64,000 nucleotides of DNA from Thalassolituus sp. UBA1087 (GTDB taxonomy: Bacteria > Pseudomonadota > Gammaproteobacteria > Pseudomonadales > Oceanobacteraceae), in assembly GCA_002314145.1 (NCBI GenBank), contig DCCG01000028.1:1-64000 (forward strand), read 5' to 3'. Below, one piece after another: positions 54,287 through 63,464 of the stretch. A model generated the notes under the pieces. That model was not told where the DNA came from. It did not search any database and saw nothing but the letters and a program-made list of their open reading frames with translations. Each line of letters begins with the position of its first letter. Positions within the stretch are counted from its first letter, which is position 1. The position numbers and the translations under genes are program-made.

Positions 54287-55171
54287 TCAGGCAGCACTGT
54301 TGGCATCGCGGCGCAATTCATTCTGCCATTTATCGATCAGCGCACGGTTGTCATGGTCCCAGGGGTGAAAGCCGGGTTTAAAGTAATCACGGTAAGGGCC
54401 ACGGATGTGGCTGATCATGCCTTTTGCACCGAACATAAACCGCCACAGACCTTTAACATCTGACCAGCGCGGCAGTTTGCGGGACCACCACATCAGGGCC
54501 ACCATGTAGCAGGCGATGCGCACGGTAAACAGCACCGTCACCAGACGCAGCACTTTGCGCAGATATTTCTGATCACCTTCCTGATCCATATACACATCAA
54601 AGGCCACGGCTTTGTGTTCAATTTCTTCCACGGCGTGCCAGTAAAGCAGATCCCTCACTGACGCTTCCAGCGGCGCCAGTACCTCCGGATTATGCAGCAC
54701 AAATTCCGCCATAATAGCCGTCATATGTTCCATCCCCACCGTCATGGCTAAACGGAACCTGGGGGTGGCATGCCGGCGCTGCAGAAAACGGTCAATATCA
54801 CGCTGCAGGTGATGCTCCAGCCGTACCGCATCCATGCCCAGTTCGCGCAGCACTTGATTGGCTTTTTTATGCTGATGGCTGTGATGGCCTTCCTGACCGA
54901 TAAAACCCCGGATCTGCTCTTTCAGCAGCGGATCAGTAATGCGCCCGCGGTAATTCCTGACGGAGGCGATAAATTCAGCTTCACCCGGCGGAAAGGTGGA
55001 CGACAGGGCGGCGAAAAACGCCGACAACAGGCGATTATTATCGTAAAAGAATCTGCCCTGAAGCTGACTGAATGCAAACTCCATTTTGCGTGGCTGAACC
55101 TGAACACCGGCCGGCGTGCGGGCGCCTGAATGTCCGGCAGTGACTCTCTGTGTCCGGGCGGATGCTGTCAT
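54287..55171 (-). CDS. Metal-dependent hydrolase-like protein (PF10118 type)
   Basis: A 294-residue protein of the predicted metal-dependent hydrolase group, probably an all-helical diiron-type fold. Candidate ligands are in FIGQEGHHSHQHKKAN, VGMEHMTAI and WHAVEEIEHKAVAFDVY, giving repeated Glu-x-x-His patterns. One or two hydrophobic helices near 215-240 suggest membrane attachment. AGGAGG 5 nt before the ATG at 55171 fixes the start; the longer open frame has none. Proteins of this group are often found in lipid-degrading bacteria; the substrate is unknown. Confidence 0.8.
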   Translation of the reverse strand: MTASARTQRVTAGHSGARTPAGVQVQPRKMEFAFSQLQGRFFYDNNRLLSAFFAALSSTFPPGEAEFIASVRNYRGRITDPLLKEQIRGFIGQEGHHSHQHKKANQVLRELGMDAVRLEHHLQRDIDRFLQRRHATPRFRLAMTVGMEHMTAIMAEFVLHNPEVLAPLEASVRDLLYWHAVEEIEHKAVAFDVYMDQEGDQKYLRKVLRLVTVLFTVRIACYMVALMWWSRKLPRWSDVKGLWRFMFGAKGMISHIRGPYRDYFKPGFHPWDHDNRALIDKWQNELRRDANSAA

Positions 55172-55343
55172 GGGGCCTCCTGAAAGCAGTGGTACCTGTA
55201 TTCCTGTTATTGCAGGAATCAGGTCACTATGGCAAAACAGGCGTGATAAAAGAGGTGATAATATGCCAACCTGCCAAAACGCGGCATAATGGCCGTATTG
55301 CCCCGGCCTGATGGCCTGACAGAAATCAAACAGGAAAAAATCT

Positions 55344-55796
55344 ATGCCGGTTATCTGGGTAGACGCGGATGCGACGCCAAAAGCCGTACGGGAAGTCATC
55401 TGTAAAGCCGCTATACGCACGGCCACAGAAACCGTGTTCGTTGCCAATCACAAAGTCCCTGTGACACCTTCTGCGCATATCCGCTGTCTGCAGGTGGAAA
55501 GCGGTTTTGACGTAGCCGATAACCTGATTGCACAGCGCTGTGCACCGCAGGATATGGTTATAACCCAGGACATACCGCTGGCGGCAGAAGTGATGGAAAA
55601 AGGCGCAGCCGCTATTAACAACCGCGGCGAACCCTATAACCCGCAGACCATTCGCCAGAAGCTGCAGATGCGGGATTTTATGGAAACCCTGCGCTCCAGC
55701 GGAGTACAGAGCGGCGGTCAGGCGGCTTTCTCAGAGCGCGACAAAGCTCAGTTTGCCAATGCCCTGGATCGCTGGCTGGCGAAGCAGAAAAGCTGA
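55344..55796 (+). CDS. YaiI/YqxD-family protein (DUF188)
   Basis: A 150-residue protein of the UPF0178 family, with VIWVDADATPKAVREVICKAA at the start, FDVADNLIAQRC, DMVITQDIPLAAEVMEKGAAAINNRGE and MRDFMETLRSSG. The acidic residues look like a PIN-like nuclease fold. No biochemical role is firmly established. It is divergent from the hydrolase-like gene and converges on the diguanylate cyclase gene. Confidence 0.92.
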   Translation: MPVIWVDADATPKAVREVICKAAIRTATETVFVANHKVPVTPSAHIRCLQVESGFDVADNLIAQRCAPQDMVITQDIPLAAEVMEKGAAAINNRGEPYNPQTIRQKLQMRDFMETLRSSGVQSGGQAAFSERDKAQFANALDRWLAKQKS

Positions 55797-55855
55797 GTCT
55801 GTCCGTTATCCCCGATGCAGGAAAACAGCCGCAATCCCCGTTGCTTCTCATGCGA

Positions 55856-56551
55856 CTACTCTGACCAGTCACCTTCAAAAGTCTCGCCGTCGTCTTCCTG
55901 ATCACTGAACATAGAGCCCAGTGCCGAACGTTCTTCACCACTGACAGCGGCCTCTTCCACTTCAAACGGCGGGAAACAGACCCGGTTACGGCCGTCACGT
56001 TTTGCCTTGTAAAGAAAATGATCCGCACTGGCCACCAGCCCGGTCAGGTCCGCCGGGTTGTCAGCATTGTGAAACGCCAGCCCGATACTGGCGGTAATAT
56101 TCAGCGTCTGCCCCGCGGCCGGAAAAGGATGAGTTGCAATATTTTCACGCAGACGTTCCGCCACCTGCACTGCCAGCCGGCGCTCAGTGGAAGGCAGAAT
56201 CACCACGAACTCTTCACCGCCATAGCGACACTGCACATCAAGGCGCCGGGTACCGGCACGGATAATATCCGCGGTCTGTTTCAGTACATCATTGCCGGCT
56301 TCGTGGCCCCAGGTATCGTTGATACTTTTAAAGAAATCCAGATCAATCATCATCACCGCCGTGGCAATCCGGGTGCGCTCGGTGCGTTCCAGCTCCTGCT
56401 CAAGTGCCTGATGAAAATAACGGATATTATAGAGTCCGGTCAGAGGATCGGTTACCACCTGCTCACGCAGGCCGATAACTTCGTCGATTACGGGGCAATG
56501 GGATTCACCAACCGGGCATTCCGGTGCCGCTGCTTGTTTCCGACTTTGCAT
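55856..56551 (-). CDS. Diguanylate cyclase (GGDEF), cytoplasmic
   Basis: A 231-residue single-domain cyclase with short tails. The active site is RYGGEEFVVILPS, preceded five residues earlier by RRLD, so the RxxD product-inhibition site is present. DPLTGLYNIRYF and MIDLDFFKSINDTWGHEAGNDVL are intact. The N-terminal 35 residues hold a His/Cys pair (CPVGESHCPVIDEVIGL) that could bind metal; the last 35 are acidic. No membrane or sensor domain is seen. ATG 56551 is preferred over TTG 56560. Confidence 0.9.
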   Translation of the reverse strand: MQSRKQAAAPECPVGESHCPVIDEVIGLREQVVTDPLTGLYNIRYFHQALEQELERTERTRIATAVMMIDLDFFKSINDTWGHEAGNDVLKQTADIIRAGTRRLDVQCRYGGEEFVVILPSTERRLAVQVAERLRENIATHPFPAAGQTLNITASIGLAFHNADNPADLTGLVASADHFLYKAKRDGRNRVCFPPFEVEEAAVSGEERSALGSMFSDQEDDGETFEGDWSE

Positions 56552-56702
56552 AAGTGACAACTGCTGTTACAGGTGGTTAATAGTAATGCCCAACACGCTT
56601 ACTTAAGTTTAGACGATTAATATCAGCCTGCTCTGCCCGGTGATGGTTTAACCGGGTTACTTTGTCACAGAACGTTCGCTTAAGGTATCCGCCGGCCGGG
56701 TC

Positions 56703-58334
56703 TCAGAAATCATCCGGGCTGCGGAAACCCGCTTCCAGCGCTTCCAGCTCAGGGCCGGACACCTGAGCACTGACACCATCAATGCGGCCGGACACAGTGG
56801 GCAAACGCAGACTGAACTGCACCCCCCGGATATCCAGCGGGGTAAACGTCAGCTGGTCACCTTTGCGCCCAGAAATTCTGATCATCCACTGCGGATGGGC
56901 CGGGTTCTGAGGATCAAATATTGTCTGCCGCGGACTCTCAACATCGAAGCGATATACCTGCTGATCATCGCGTCCGCTGAGCTCAATACTTTTCAGTGGC
57001 TTGTGCAGCGGAATATCCAGCGACTTTGCCAGGTTTTCTTCTGAGCCGCTGATACAGACCCGGGGCACCTGTTTGTCATCCTGCATAACATCCAGATGGA
57101 TATTCTGAATATCTCCTGACGTCAGCTCCAGTCTGAGCGAATACTGACTGTCCGGCGTGTGGATATTGTCAAAACCAATATCACCATCAAACCCCTGGGT
57201 AATCTGGTGAACAAAGTACAGACCTAAGCCTTTGCCATGATGCTCCTGCACCCGCCGGGTAGAGAACCCCAGTTTAAAAATCTGATCTTTCTGGTCGTAA
57301 TCAATATGCGGGCCACGATTATAAATCGTCATACATAGGCATTGTTGTGCTTCCCACAGGCGCACTGATATTGGTGCAAAGGGGCTTTTATACTGACGTT
57401 TGGTGGCAAAAAACTGAGCATTTTTAATCAGGTTTTCCAGCAACAGAATCAGATGATTGGCACTACCCAGCAGGTGTTCACAGGGCTGGATTTCAATACG
57501 GTATAAACCATCAGCATCCGTCAGTATCAGCGCCTGATTGTTATCGGCAGAGAATAAAACCTGAGGTTCGGGGTTGCCGTTTTCATCGCACAGGGTAACG
57601 CCCAGATGCAGAACCAGGGTATCCAGTAATGCCTGACGGGGATCAAAGGTCGGCACTTCCGGCATACTTGCCGGTTCACTGCCCTGCAGTTCTGCCTGAA
57701 ATAACAACTCTTCACAGCGGCTGATATGAGCACCAATGTGCAGAGCCATATTATCGGTTGTCGACAGATCCAGCAGATCCCACAGATAACGCATACCACT
57801 GAGTGCTTCCTGATACATGCGCGCGTTCACTGAGGTATCACTGGACTGGTCCGGCAGACTGTGGCTCTGGGCATAAGTCAGTGCCGACTGGACTTTATCA
57901 AAAGAGATCACACCATTGTGGCGCACTTCCGAGGCAATGCTTTTAAAGTGCAGATATTTTTCGTCGTATTCTATGTATTCGAGTAATTTATCGCTGATAA
58001 ACAGCTTCAGCTTATCGGTGTGACTGGCCGACGTCTGGGCACGTTCCTGCAGATGACGTTTACTGCTCCACAGTTGCTGCATACTGTCCCGCACCAGACG
58101 CTGCTGACGGAAAAAACGTTTAATATCAAACCAGGCCAGCAGCAGAAATCCGGTAAACGCCGCAATAAAATAAAACGGATGTAAAAAACGTGGCGGAATT
58201 TTTAATATATCCACCAGCTGTGGACTGAGCAGTAACAGAGCGTAAAACAGCAACAGGATGACCGCCAACAAGGTACGCCATGGATACTGAATACGGAAGA
58301 TAAACTTTTCTTTACCGCTGTTCTGTTCTGTCAT
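56703..58334 (-). CDS. Divergent membrane sensor kinase
   Basis: A 543-residue protein. Two membrane helices (about 21-38 and 52-69) enclose only a short external loop. A long helical region (75-230) follows without a clear H-box. The ATPase domain has the N box ENLIKNAQFF (300-309), a degenerate G1 YNRGPHID and an intact G2 GKGLGLYFVHQI (367-378). After it come about 140 residues of unknown character, ending in ALEAGFRSPDDF. It is 30 nt downstream of the response-regulator gene on the same strand. Which residue is phosphorylated cannot be told; His-containing ASEVRHNGVISFDKVQ is one candidate. Confidence 0.75.
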   Translation of the reverse strand: MTEQNSGKEKFIFRIQYPWRTLLAVILLLFYALLLLSPQLVDILKIPPRFLHPFYFIAAFTGFLLLAWFDIKRFFRQQRLVRDSMQQLWSSKRHLQERAQTSASHTDKLKLFISDKLLEYIEYDEKYLHFKSIASEVRHNGVISFDKVQSALTYAQSHSLPDQSSDTSVNARMYQEALSGMRYLWDLLDLSTTDNMALHIGAHISRCEELLFQAELQGSEPASMPEVPTFDPRQALLDTLVLHLGVTLCDENGNPEPQVLFSADNNQALILTDADGLYRIEIQPCEHLLGSANHLILLLENLIKNAQFFATKRQYKSPFAPISVRLWEAQQCLCMTIYNRGPHIDYDQKDQIFKLGFSTRRVQEHHGKGLGLYFVHQITQGFDGDIGFDNIHTPDSQYSLRLELTSGDIQNIHLDVMQDDKQVPRVCISGSEENLAKSLDIPLHKPLKSIELSGRDDQQVYRFDVESPRQTIFDPQNPAHPQWMIRISGRKGDQLTFTPLDIRGVQFSLRLPTVSGRIDGVSAQVSGPELEALEAGFRSPDDF

Positions 58335-58364
58335 TTTATATTCCGTTTATATGGCCGTTTTCAG

Positions 58365-59186
58365 TTATCCGATCTTTGGCGTTTTCCACAGGTATGCACC
58401 TTCGGCCCCGAAGGTCACAACCCCTTCGCCATTTTTACACAGCGTCATAAAGGCTTCTTCATCGCCATGAGCCTGTGCCAGGGATTTACGCAGGGTTTTA
58501 ATATGCTGGCGGTAGTTGGCGTAGGAGAATTTCTCCAGGTCGGCTTCCAGCCATTCCGCCATTTGCATGGTCGTCACCGGCCGTGGTGAGGCTTCCACCA
58601 GAAAACGCAGAATTTTACGCGGTGTCGGCGCCAGCGGGCGCGCAGCGTTAGCCGGATTCATCAGTTTATTGCCTTTCCACCAGACTTCCCAGCTGACCAG
58701 ATCAATGCGCAGATCGCCACTCACCAGCTGGGCCTTTTTATTGGCTGCCGGCTGCAGGCTCTGACGCAGCAGCGCCTTCATACGCCACAGCAGCACACCG
58801 TCAATATTGCGCTGATGTTTGGCGATAAAATCCTGGGTAACGCCTTCTTCAAAGGCTTTCTGTTCAATGCCGGTACCGGAATGCTCGGACAGAAACACAA
58901 TCGGCAGCGCCGGCCATTTTTTCAGCAGCGCTTTGGATACGGTAAAGCCGCCGTCGTCATTACCGTTGAGGTTGGCGTCGAGAATGGCAATGTGGGGCGC
59001 ATCACTGTCTTCAGTCTGATGAATACGGTTAATCGCCGGTTCGCTGAATTTGAATACTTCCAGCCGGTTGTGTTCGCCTTTGGGCAGATCACCGTCGGCG
59101 CCGGGGGCGAAGTCGGTACGCTCCAGCAGGGGGCGGAACTTATCGATCCAGTGGCTCTGATCTTCCACCCAGAAAATCTTGATCAT
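58365..59186 (-). CDS. Response regulator with a winged-helix-like output domain
   Basis: A 273-residue regulator. The receiver starts MIKIFWVEDQ and has Asp70 (AILDANLNGNDDGG), Ser100 and Lys123. The insertion around 25-45 (GADGDLPKGEHNR) is unusual. The output domain (about 150-270, with RPLAPTPRKILRFLVEASPRPVTTMQM and YRQHIKTLRKSLAQ) resembles OmpR-type winged helices. ATG 59186 is chosen over longer frames because the receiver begins there. It is followed by the sensor kinase gene and is divergent from the coiled-coil membrane protein gene across 210 bp. Confidence 0.85.
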   Translation of the reverse strand: MIKIFWVEDQSHWIDKFRPLLERTDFAPGADGDLPKGEHNRLEVFKFSEPAINRIHQTEDSDAPHIAILDANLNGNDDGGFTVSKALLKKWPALPIVFLSEHSGTGIEQKAFEEGVTQDFIAKHQRNIDGVLLWRMKALLRQSLQPAANKKAQLVSGDLRIDLVSWEVWWKGNKLMNPANAARPLAPTPRKILRFLVEASPRPVTTMQMAEWLEADLEKFSYANYRQHIKTLRKSLAQAHGDEEAFMTLCKNGEGVVTFGAEGAYLWKTPKIG

Positions 59187-59396
59187 GGCTGTTTCTCTGC
59201 GTTCTGTCGGTCGGTGCGCATCAAGGTGCTGATATTCAGCATAACACCCCTGAGGCAGCGCGCAGAACGCAGACAACAGGCGGCGCGACAGATATCACAT
59301 TCTTCTCACCGATTTTTCACCGGCGTCCGTCAATCTGTCTTCATCGGCTCATGACACAGACGTCAGACGGGCCACCAACCCAAAGAGGACGAGAAG

Positions 59397-60923
59397 ATGG
59401 ATGCATTACTGACACTCTGGTCCGCCAACACAGCCGTTTCGGCAACGGTCTGGCTGCTGCTGGCAATGACCCTGCTTTATTTTGGCCGCAAACCGGCGCA
59501 CAGCATGCTGCGCACCACCGGCGAAGGCCTGCGCAATGTACTGCGGCTGACCAGCCGCTCACTGAGCCAGCTGGAAAGACACCTGGTAAAACGTAACCGC
59601 GAAGTCCTGCTGGCAGCTGCCCGCAACGACGCAGAACGCCGCATCGAACGCGAGTTCACCCGCATCCAGGCTCTGGTTGCCCGTGATCTGTCCGGTTACC
59701 CGGCGCTGCATCGTGATATCGCCGCCGCGATCAGCAATATCGAGGACACGTACCGTGAGTCCGGCGAAAACCCGCCGCTGCCACCAGCCTGGAGTGAGGT
59801 GGTCAACACCATCGCGGCACTGCCAAGCCACGGTGATCCGGCGGTCGCCAAGGTGCTGAACAACATTAAAGGTGCGGTGGAAGATACCCACAAAGAGACC
59901 CTGAAAGCCTGGCAGAACAGTGCCGCTCAGCGTCATAAGCTGCTCAGCAAAATGCAGCCTGAATGGCGCACGCTGAATGACAAAGCGGATGCCGTCGCCG
60001 CCACTGTCGACGGACTGGATAAACGTACCCATCAGCTGGATAAGCAGATGGCACAGTTTGAAGAGATCCGCCGCGGTGAAGACAGCGCTGTACGCAGCCT
60101 GACTTCAAGCTCGCTGACCCAGTTCTTTATTGCCGGGTTAGTACTGACCATCGCTGTCATGGGCGGCCTGATCAACTTCCAGCTGATCGCCCTGCCAATG
60201 TCAGAAATGGTTGGCGGCACCAGTTACATAGGTGCGCTGAAAACGTCAGATATCGCCGCGCTGGTGATCATTCTGATCGAAATCGCCATGGGGCTGTTTC
60301 TGCTGGAATCCCTGCGTATCACGCGCCTGTTTCCGGTCATCAGCAGCATGGACGACAGAATGCGCCGCCGCATGATGGTGATCAGCCTGACCATTCTGTG
60401 TGTACTGGCAGGTATCGAAGCATCGCTGGCCTATATGCGTGATCTGCTGGCGCTGGACCGCGAGGCTCTGACTCAGTCGCTGACCGGTGTCACCGCCGCT
60501 GCAGGTGGAGTAGCGGCAAGCCATGCAGAGTTCCGCTGGATTCCATCCATCGGACAGATGGTGATGGGCTTCATTCTGCCCTTCGCACTGGCCTTCATTG
60601 CCATCCCACTGGAGTCGTTCATTCACTCCCTGCGGACGGTATTGGGACTGCTGCTGGTCGGTGCCATCCGGGCGGTATCGGTTGCAGCGCGGGCTCTGGG
60701 CAACCTGCTCGACCACAGCATGAAGCTGCTGATGAGCGCCTATGACCTGCTGATCATGATACCGCTGAGTATCGAGCGTCTGGTGGTCAGCCTGCGCAGC
60801 AGCACTGAAGCCGTCGCTGATGCGATACCGGATGTAACGGCCACAGACGAACAGCCAGCCCGTAAAAGCCGTAAAGGCCGCCGCAGCAAGGCTGACGACG
60901 ATACCGCCGCTGCTGCCGCCTGA
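59397..60923 (+). CDS. Large coiled-coil inner-membrane protein of unknown family
   Basis: A 508-residue protein. A membrane helix at about 15-29 is followed by a long, mostly helical soluble segment (30-235) with heptad-like charged stretches (RTHQLDKQMAQFEEIRRGED). Four to six membrane helices come next, at about 241-260, 285-304, 326-346, 385-405 and 415-430. A basic, Ala-rich tail (KSRKGRRSKADDD) ends it. I do not recognise the family. AGAGG precedes the ATG. It is 17 nt upstream of the VWA lipoprotein gene, so the two are probably cotranscribed, and it is divergent from the response regulator. Confidence 0.75.
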   Translation: MDALLTLWSANTAVSATVWLLLAMTLLYFGRKPAHSMLRTTGEGLRNVLRLTSRSLSQLERHLVKRNREVLLAAARNDAERRIEREFTRIQALVARDLSGYPALHRDIAAAISNIEDTYRESGENPPLPPAWSEVVNTIAALPSHGDPAVAKVLNNIKGAVEDTHKETLKAWQNSAAQRHKLLSKMQPEWRTLNDKADAVAATVDGLDKRTHQLDKQMAQFEEIRRGEDSAVRSLTSSSLTQFFIAGLVLTIAVMGGLINFQLIALPMSEMVGGTSYIGALKTSDIAALVIILIEIAMGLFLLESLRITRLFPVISSMDDRMRRRMMVISLTILCVLAGIEASLAYMRDLLALDREALTQSLTGVTAAAGGVAASHAEFRWIPSIGQMVMGFILPFALAFIAIPLESFIHSLRTVLGLLLVGAIRAVSVAARALGNLLDHSMKLLMSAYDLLIMIPLSIERLVVSLRSSTEAVADAIPDVTATDEQPARKSRKGRRSKADDDTAAAAA

Positions 60924-60940
60924 ACGGAAGGAGAACGAAG

Positions 60941-61606
60941 ATGAATATTGTACAGAAACTGTTAGTGGCCACCGCCCTGCCCCTCAGCCTTGTGCTGAGC
61001 GGGTGCGGCGAAACCGCCCCGAAAAACAAAGCGGTGTACCTGCTGATTGATACTTCCGGCACTTACACCCAGGAGCTGCACAAGGCCCAGGCCATTATCA
61101 ATTACCTGCTGGCCAACCTGAACAGTGGTGATTCGATCGCCGTGGCACGTATCGACAGTGGTTCATTCAGCGAGAAAGACATCCTCGCCAAAACCACCTT
61201 CGATATGCGCCCCAGCACCGCCAATGATCAGAAGCGCAGCTTTAAACAGGCGATCGACGAGTTCGCCAACAACCTGAAACACGGCAGCGCCAATACCGAT
61301 ATCACCGGCGGTATGTTGCAGGCCACGGAATACCTTAACGAGACCGGCGCCGGTGAAAAGTACGTCTTTATATTTTCAGATTTAGAAGAGGATTTGCCCG
61401 ATGATTACACCCGAGACTTTCCAATTAGCATGGATAACATTCACGTGGTTGCTCTCAATGTCACTAAGTTACGCAGTGATAACATCGACCCGCGAGACTA
61501 CCTCAACCGACTCGACAACTGGCAACACAGAGTCACCGAAGGCGGTGGCGACTGGCGTGTGCTGAACGATCTGGAACGCATGGATCGTCTGATTGTCTCA
61601 AACTGA
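60941..61606 (+). CDS. VWA-domain lipoprotein
   Basis: A 221-residue lipoprotein. The signal peptide ends in the lipobox LSGC with Cys22, followed by Gly-Glu, which favours the outer membrane. The rest is a von Willebrand factor A fold: the metal-site motif DTSGT (37-41, Asp37, Ser39, Thr41), Thr122 in DITGG, and Asp147 in FIFSDLEEDL. VWA domains bind partner proteins through a metal ion. AGGAG is 7 nt before the ATG. Its partner is probably the coiled-coil membrane protein just upstream. A strong terminator follows. Confidence 0.88.
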   Translation: MNIVQKLLVATALPLSLVLSGCGETAPKNKAVYLLIDTSGTYTQELHKAQAIINYLLANLNSGDSIAVARIDSGSFSEKDILAKTTFDMRPSTANDQKRSFKQAIDEFANNLKHGSANTDITGGMLQATEYLNETGAGEKYVFIFSDLEEDLPDDYTRDFPISMDNIHVVALNVTKLRSDNIDPRDYLNRLDNWQHRVTEGGGDWRVLNDLERMDRLIVSN

Positions 61607-61636
61607 AGAAGATAGTCTCTCTCCATCTTCCCGCTT

Positions 61637-61676
61637 GCCGGAGTCCCACCATGCCAGGGGCTCCGGCCTTTTTTTT
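61637..61676 (+). terminator. Rho-independent terminator after the VWA lipoprotein gene
   Basis: GCCGGAG (61637-61643) pairs with CTCCGGC (61661-61667), followed by CTTTTTTTT. Confidence 0.88.
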
Positions 61677-61745
61677 GTTTATGGCTTTCTGGTGTTTATC
61701 CGCTGGTGCATTAAAATGCCGGCAAACCTCAGCAGAAATTCATTT

Positions 61746-62537
61746 ATGTCCACGCCGACCGATTCCGCCAACGGCAGTCGCTCAGACCGCAATTTCGACG
61801 ATATAGCGAAACGCTTTGCCCGCACCATTTACGCAACGCCCAAAGGCCAGCTGCGTTTACTGGCGCTGGAGCAGGATTTCGCCGACCTGAATATCCCTCT
61901 GAACGAAGCAGAGGTTCTGGATATCGGTGGTGGCCAGGGACAGTTCAGCCTGCAGCTGGCAGGTCAGGGAGCACAGATCAGTCTGTGCGATATTTCGGCA
62001 GAAATGCTGGCACTGGCACAGGATCAGTTTGCCGCCGGAAACCTGCCGTTAAACAGCCGGCAATGTTCACTACAGGACGTGAATAATGACTTCCCCGGCG
62101 AATTCGACATCGTGCTTAATCACGCCGTTCTGGAATGGCTGGAAGACCCTTTTGCTGCCCTGCCCCTGCTGAGCGATAAAGTAAAACCCGGCGGCTGGTT
62201 GTCGCTGATGTTTTATAACCTGCACGGCCATCAATGGCGGCAGGTCATGAATGGCCGCACCCACGCGCCGTTATCGGCCAATCAGCGCCTGCGTGAAGAG
62301 GGAAATTCGCCTCAGCATCCACTCGACCCGGATCGTATTGAAAGCGCGCTGCAGACACTTGGTTTTAAGGTACAGCGCTGGCGTGGTATCCGCTGTGTTC
62401 ATGACCACATGCACCAGAAGATCCGCGAGCGTATCAGCCAGGAAAAGGTCAATGCCGCCGACCTGGAATTTGGTCTGCAGGAACCTTACCGCCGCCTCGG
62501 CCGCTATGTGCACTTTCTGGCGCAGAAGCAATACTGA
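61746..62537 (+). CDS. cmoM: tRNA 5-carboxymethoxyuridine methyltransferase
   Basis: A 263-residue SAM-dependent methyltransferase matching CmoM in order and length: RNFDDIAKRFARTIYATPKGQLR at the start, the SAM motif VLDIGGGQGQFSLQLAGQG, LNHAVLEWLEDPFAAL, KPGGWLSLMFYNLHG and the end QEPYRRLGRYVHF. It methylates cmo5U at wobble position 34 of several tRNAs. The ATG at 61746 has only a weak ribosome site, but longer frames would add a stretch unlike the family. Confidence 0.9.
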   Translation: MSTPTDSANGSRSDRNFDDIAKRFARTIYATPKGQLRLLALEQDFADLNIPLNEAEVLDIGGGQGQFSLQLAGQGAQISLCDISAEMLALAQDQFAAGNLPLNSRQCSLQDVNNDFPGEFDIVLNHAVLEWLEDPFAALPLLSDKVKPGGWLSLMFYNLHGHQWRQVMNGRTHAPLSANQRLREEGNSPQHPLDPDRIESALQTLGFKVQRWRGIRCVHDHMHQKIRERISQEKVNAADLEFGLQEPYRRLGRYVHFLAQKQY

Positions 62538-63281
62538 TCAGGGGGTGTCTTGCAGTCCGGCCTGTAGCGCCCGGATAAAGGATTCAGCCAGTGGATGACG
62601 CCTGTTGATATAAAGCGTTAACGGGTAGACCGCCGCCGGCGGATCGGTAAATTGCAGCGCCTCCGCATCCAGACCTTCCTCAGCAGCAAAATAATAGCCG
62701 GTTTCCTCTAACGCCTGAACGAAGTCTGCCCGGCCTGTGGCCAACATATGCAGTCCCTGGCGCACATGATTCACCGTCATAACCGTCATACCGGCAGACA
62801 CCAGTCTTTTTTCAGTATTACTTTCCGTCAGAGCGCGCATTAAGACCACGCGCTTCCCGCTGAAGCGTTCCAGGTCCTGCCATATAAAAGGGCTGTCTTT
62901 ACGCAGGCGGAAAAAACCACTTTTGATATAGCCTGATTGCAAGCTCATCGACATCACATCCGTCCGGCCCGCCGGCACCGGCATAAAGCTGAATAACCAG
63001 TCATCGTTATGACGGGTATACTTCAGCAGTCTCGGGGGTGGCAGAAACACCGGATCGAACTGCCAGCAGCAGTGTTGCTGTAACAGCTGCTGAAGAACCA
63101 CAAAAGAGCGGCCGAATCCCGGCAGATCGGGCGACAGAAACGGCGGATATTCAATCGCCACCGCCTTTGCCCGGAATACACTGCTGTCATTGCGCTCCGT
63201 TGCTGCTGACAAGGTACTGCTGGCGGCCACAGCCAGGGTCAGCACAAACGCGCGCTGCAGGTCACGGATTAAACTGCTCAT
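62538..63281 (-). CDS. Periplasmic substrate-binding protein-like (SBP_bac_3 type)
   Basis: A 247-residue protein with a signal peptide (LQRAFVLTLAVAASSTLSAA). The mature part has the two-domain pattern of polar-amino-acid binding proteins (AVAIEYPPFLSPDLPGFGRSF; MLATGRADFVQALEETGYYF). No ABC permease or ATPase gene is adjacent, so it may be an orphan, as in many marine gammaproteobacteria, or a sensor accessory. GGGAG precedes the ATG at 63281. The stop touches the cmoM stop without overlap. Confidence 0.8.
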   Translation of the reverse strand: MSSLIRDLQRAFVLTLAVAASSTLSAATERNDSSVFRAKAVAIEYPPFLSPDLPGFGRSFVVLQQLLQQHCCWQFDPVFLPPPRLLKYTRHNDDWLFSFMPVPAGRTDVMSMSLQSGYIKSGFFRLRKDSPFIWQDLERFSGKRVVLMRALTESNTEKRLVSAGMTVMTVNHVRQGLHMLATGRADFVQALEETGYYFAAEEGLDAEALQFTDPPAAVYPLTLYINRRHPLAESFIRALQAGLQDTP

Positions 63282-63464
63282 AAACACTCCCGTATTGCAC
63301 CGGTCACCCGGTCTGACATGCCACAGAGCGTAGTCTTAGTCAGCGGCTGATGGTCACTATTCAGTGGAGCAAAAGAAATCCATTGTGAAAATACTTATTA
63401 AAGCCGGTTTGCGATCAGCAGCCGCAATGCGTCATTCTGTCCGCCATCACAATGAGGCAGATTC

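Noticed and set aside
56703..61606. Proteobacterial dedicated sortase system (kinase, regulator, VWA target)
   Set aside because: No sortase gene and no sorting signal are present, and the regulator starts VEDQ rather than with the usual acidic pair; the VWA protein is a lipoprotein.
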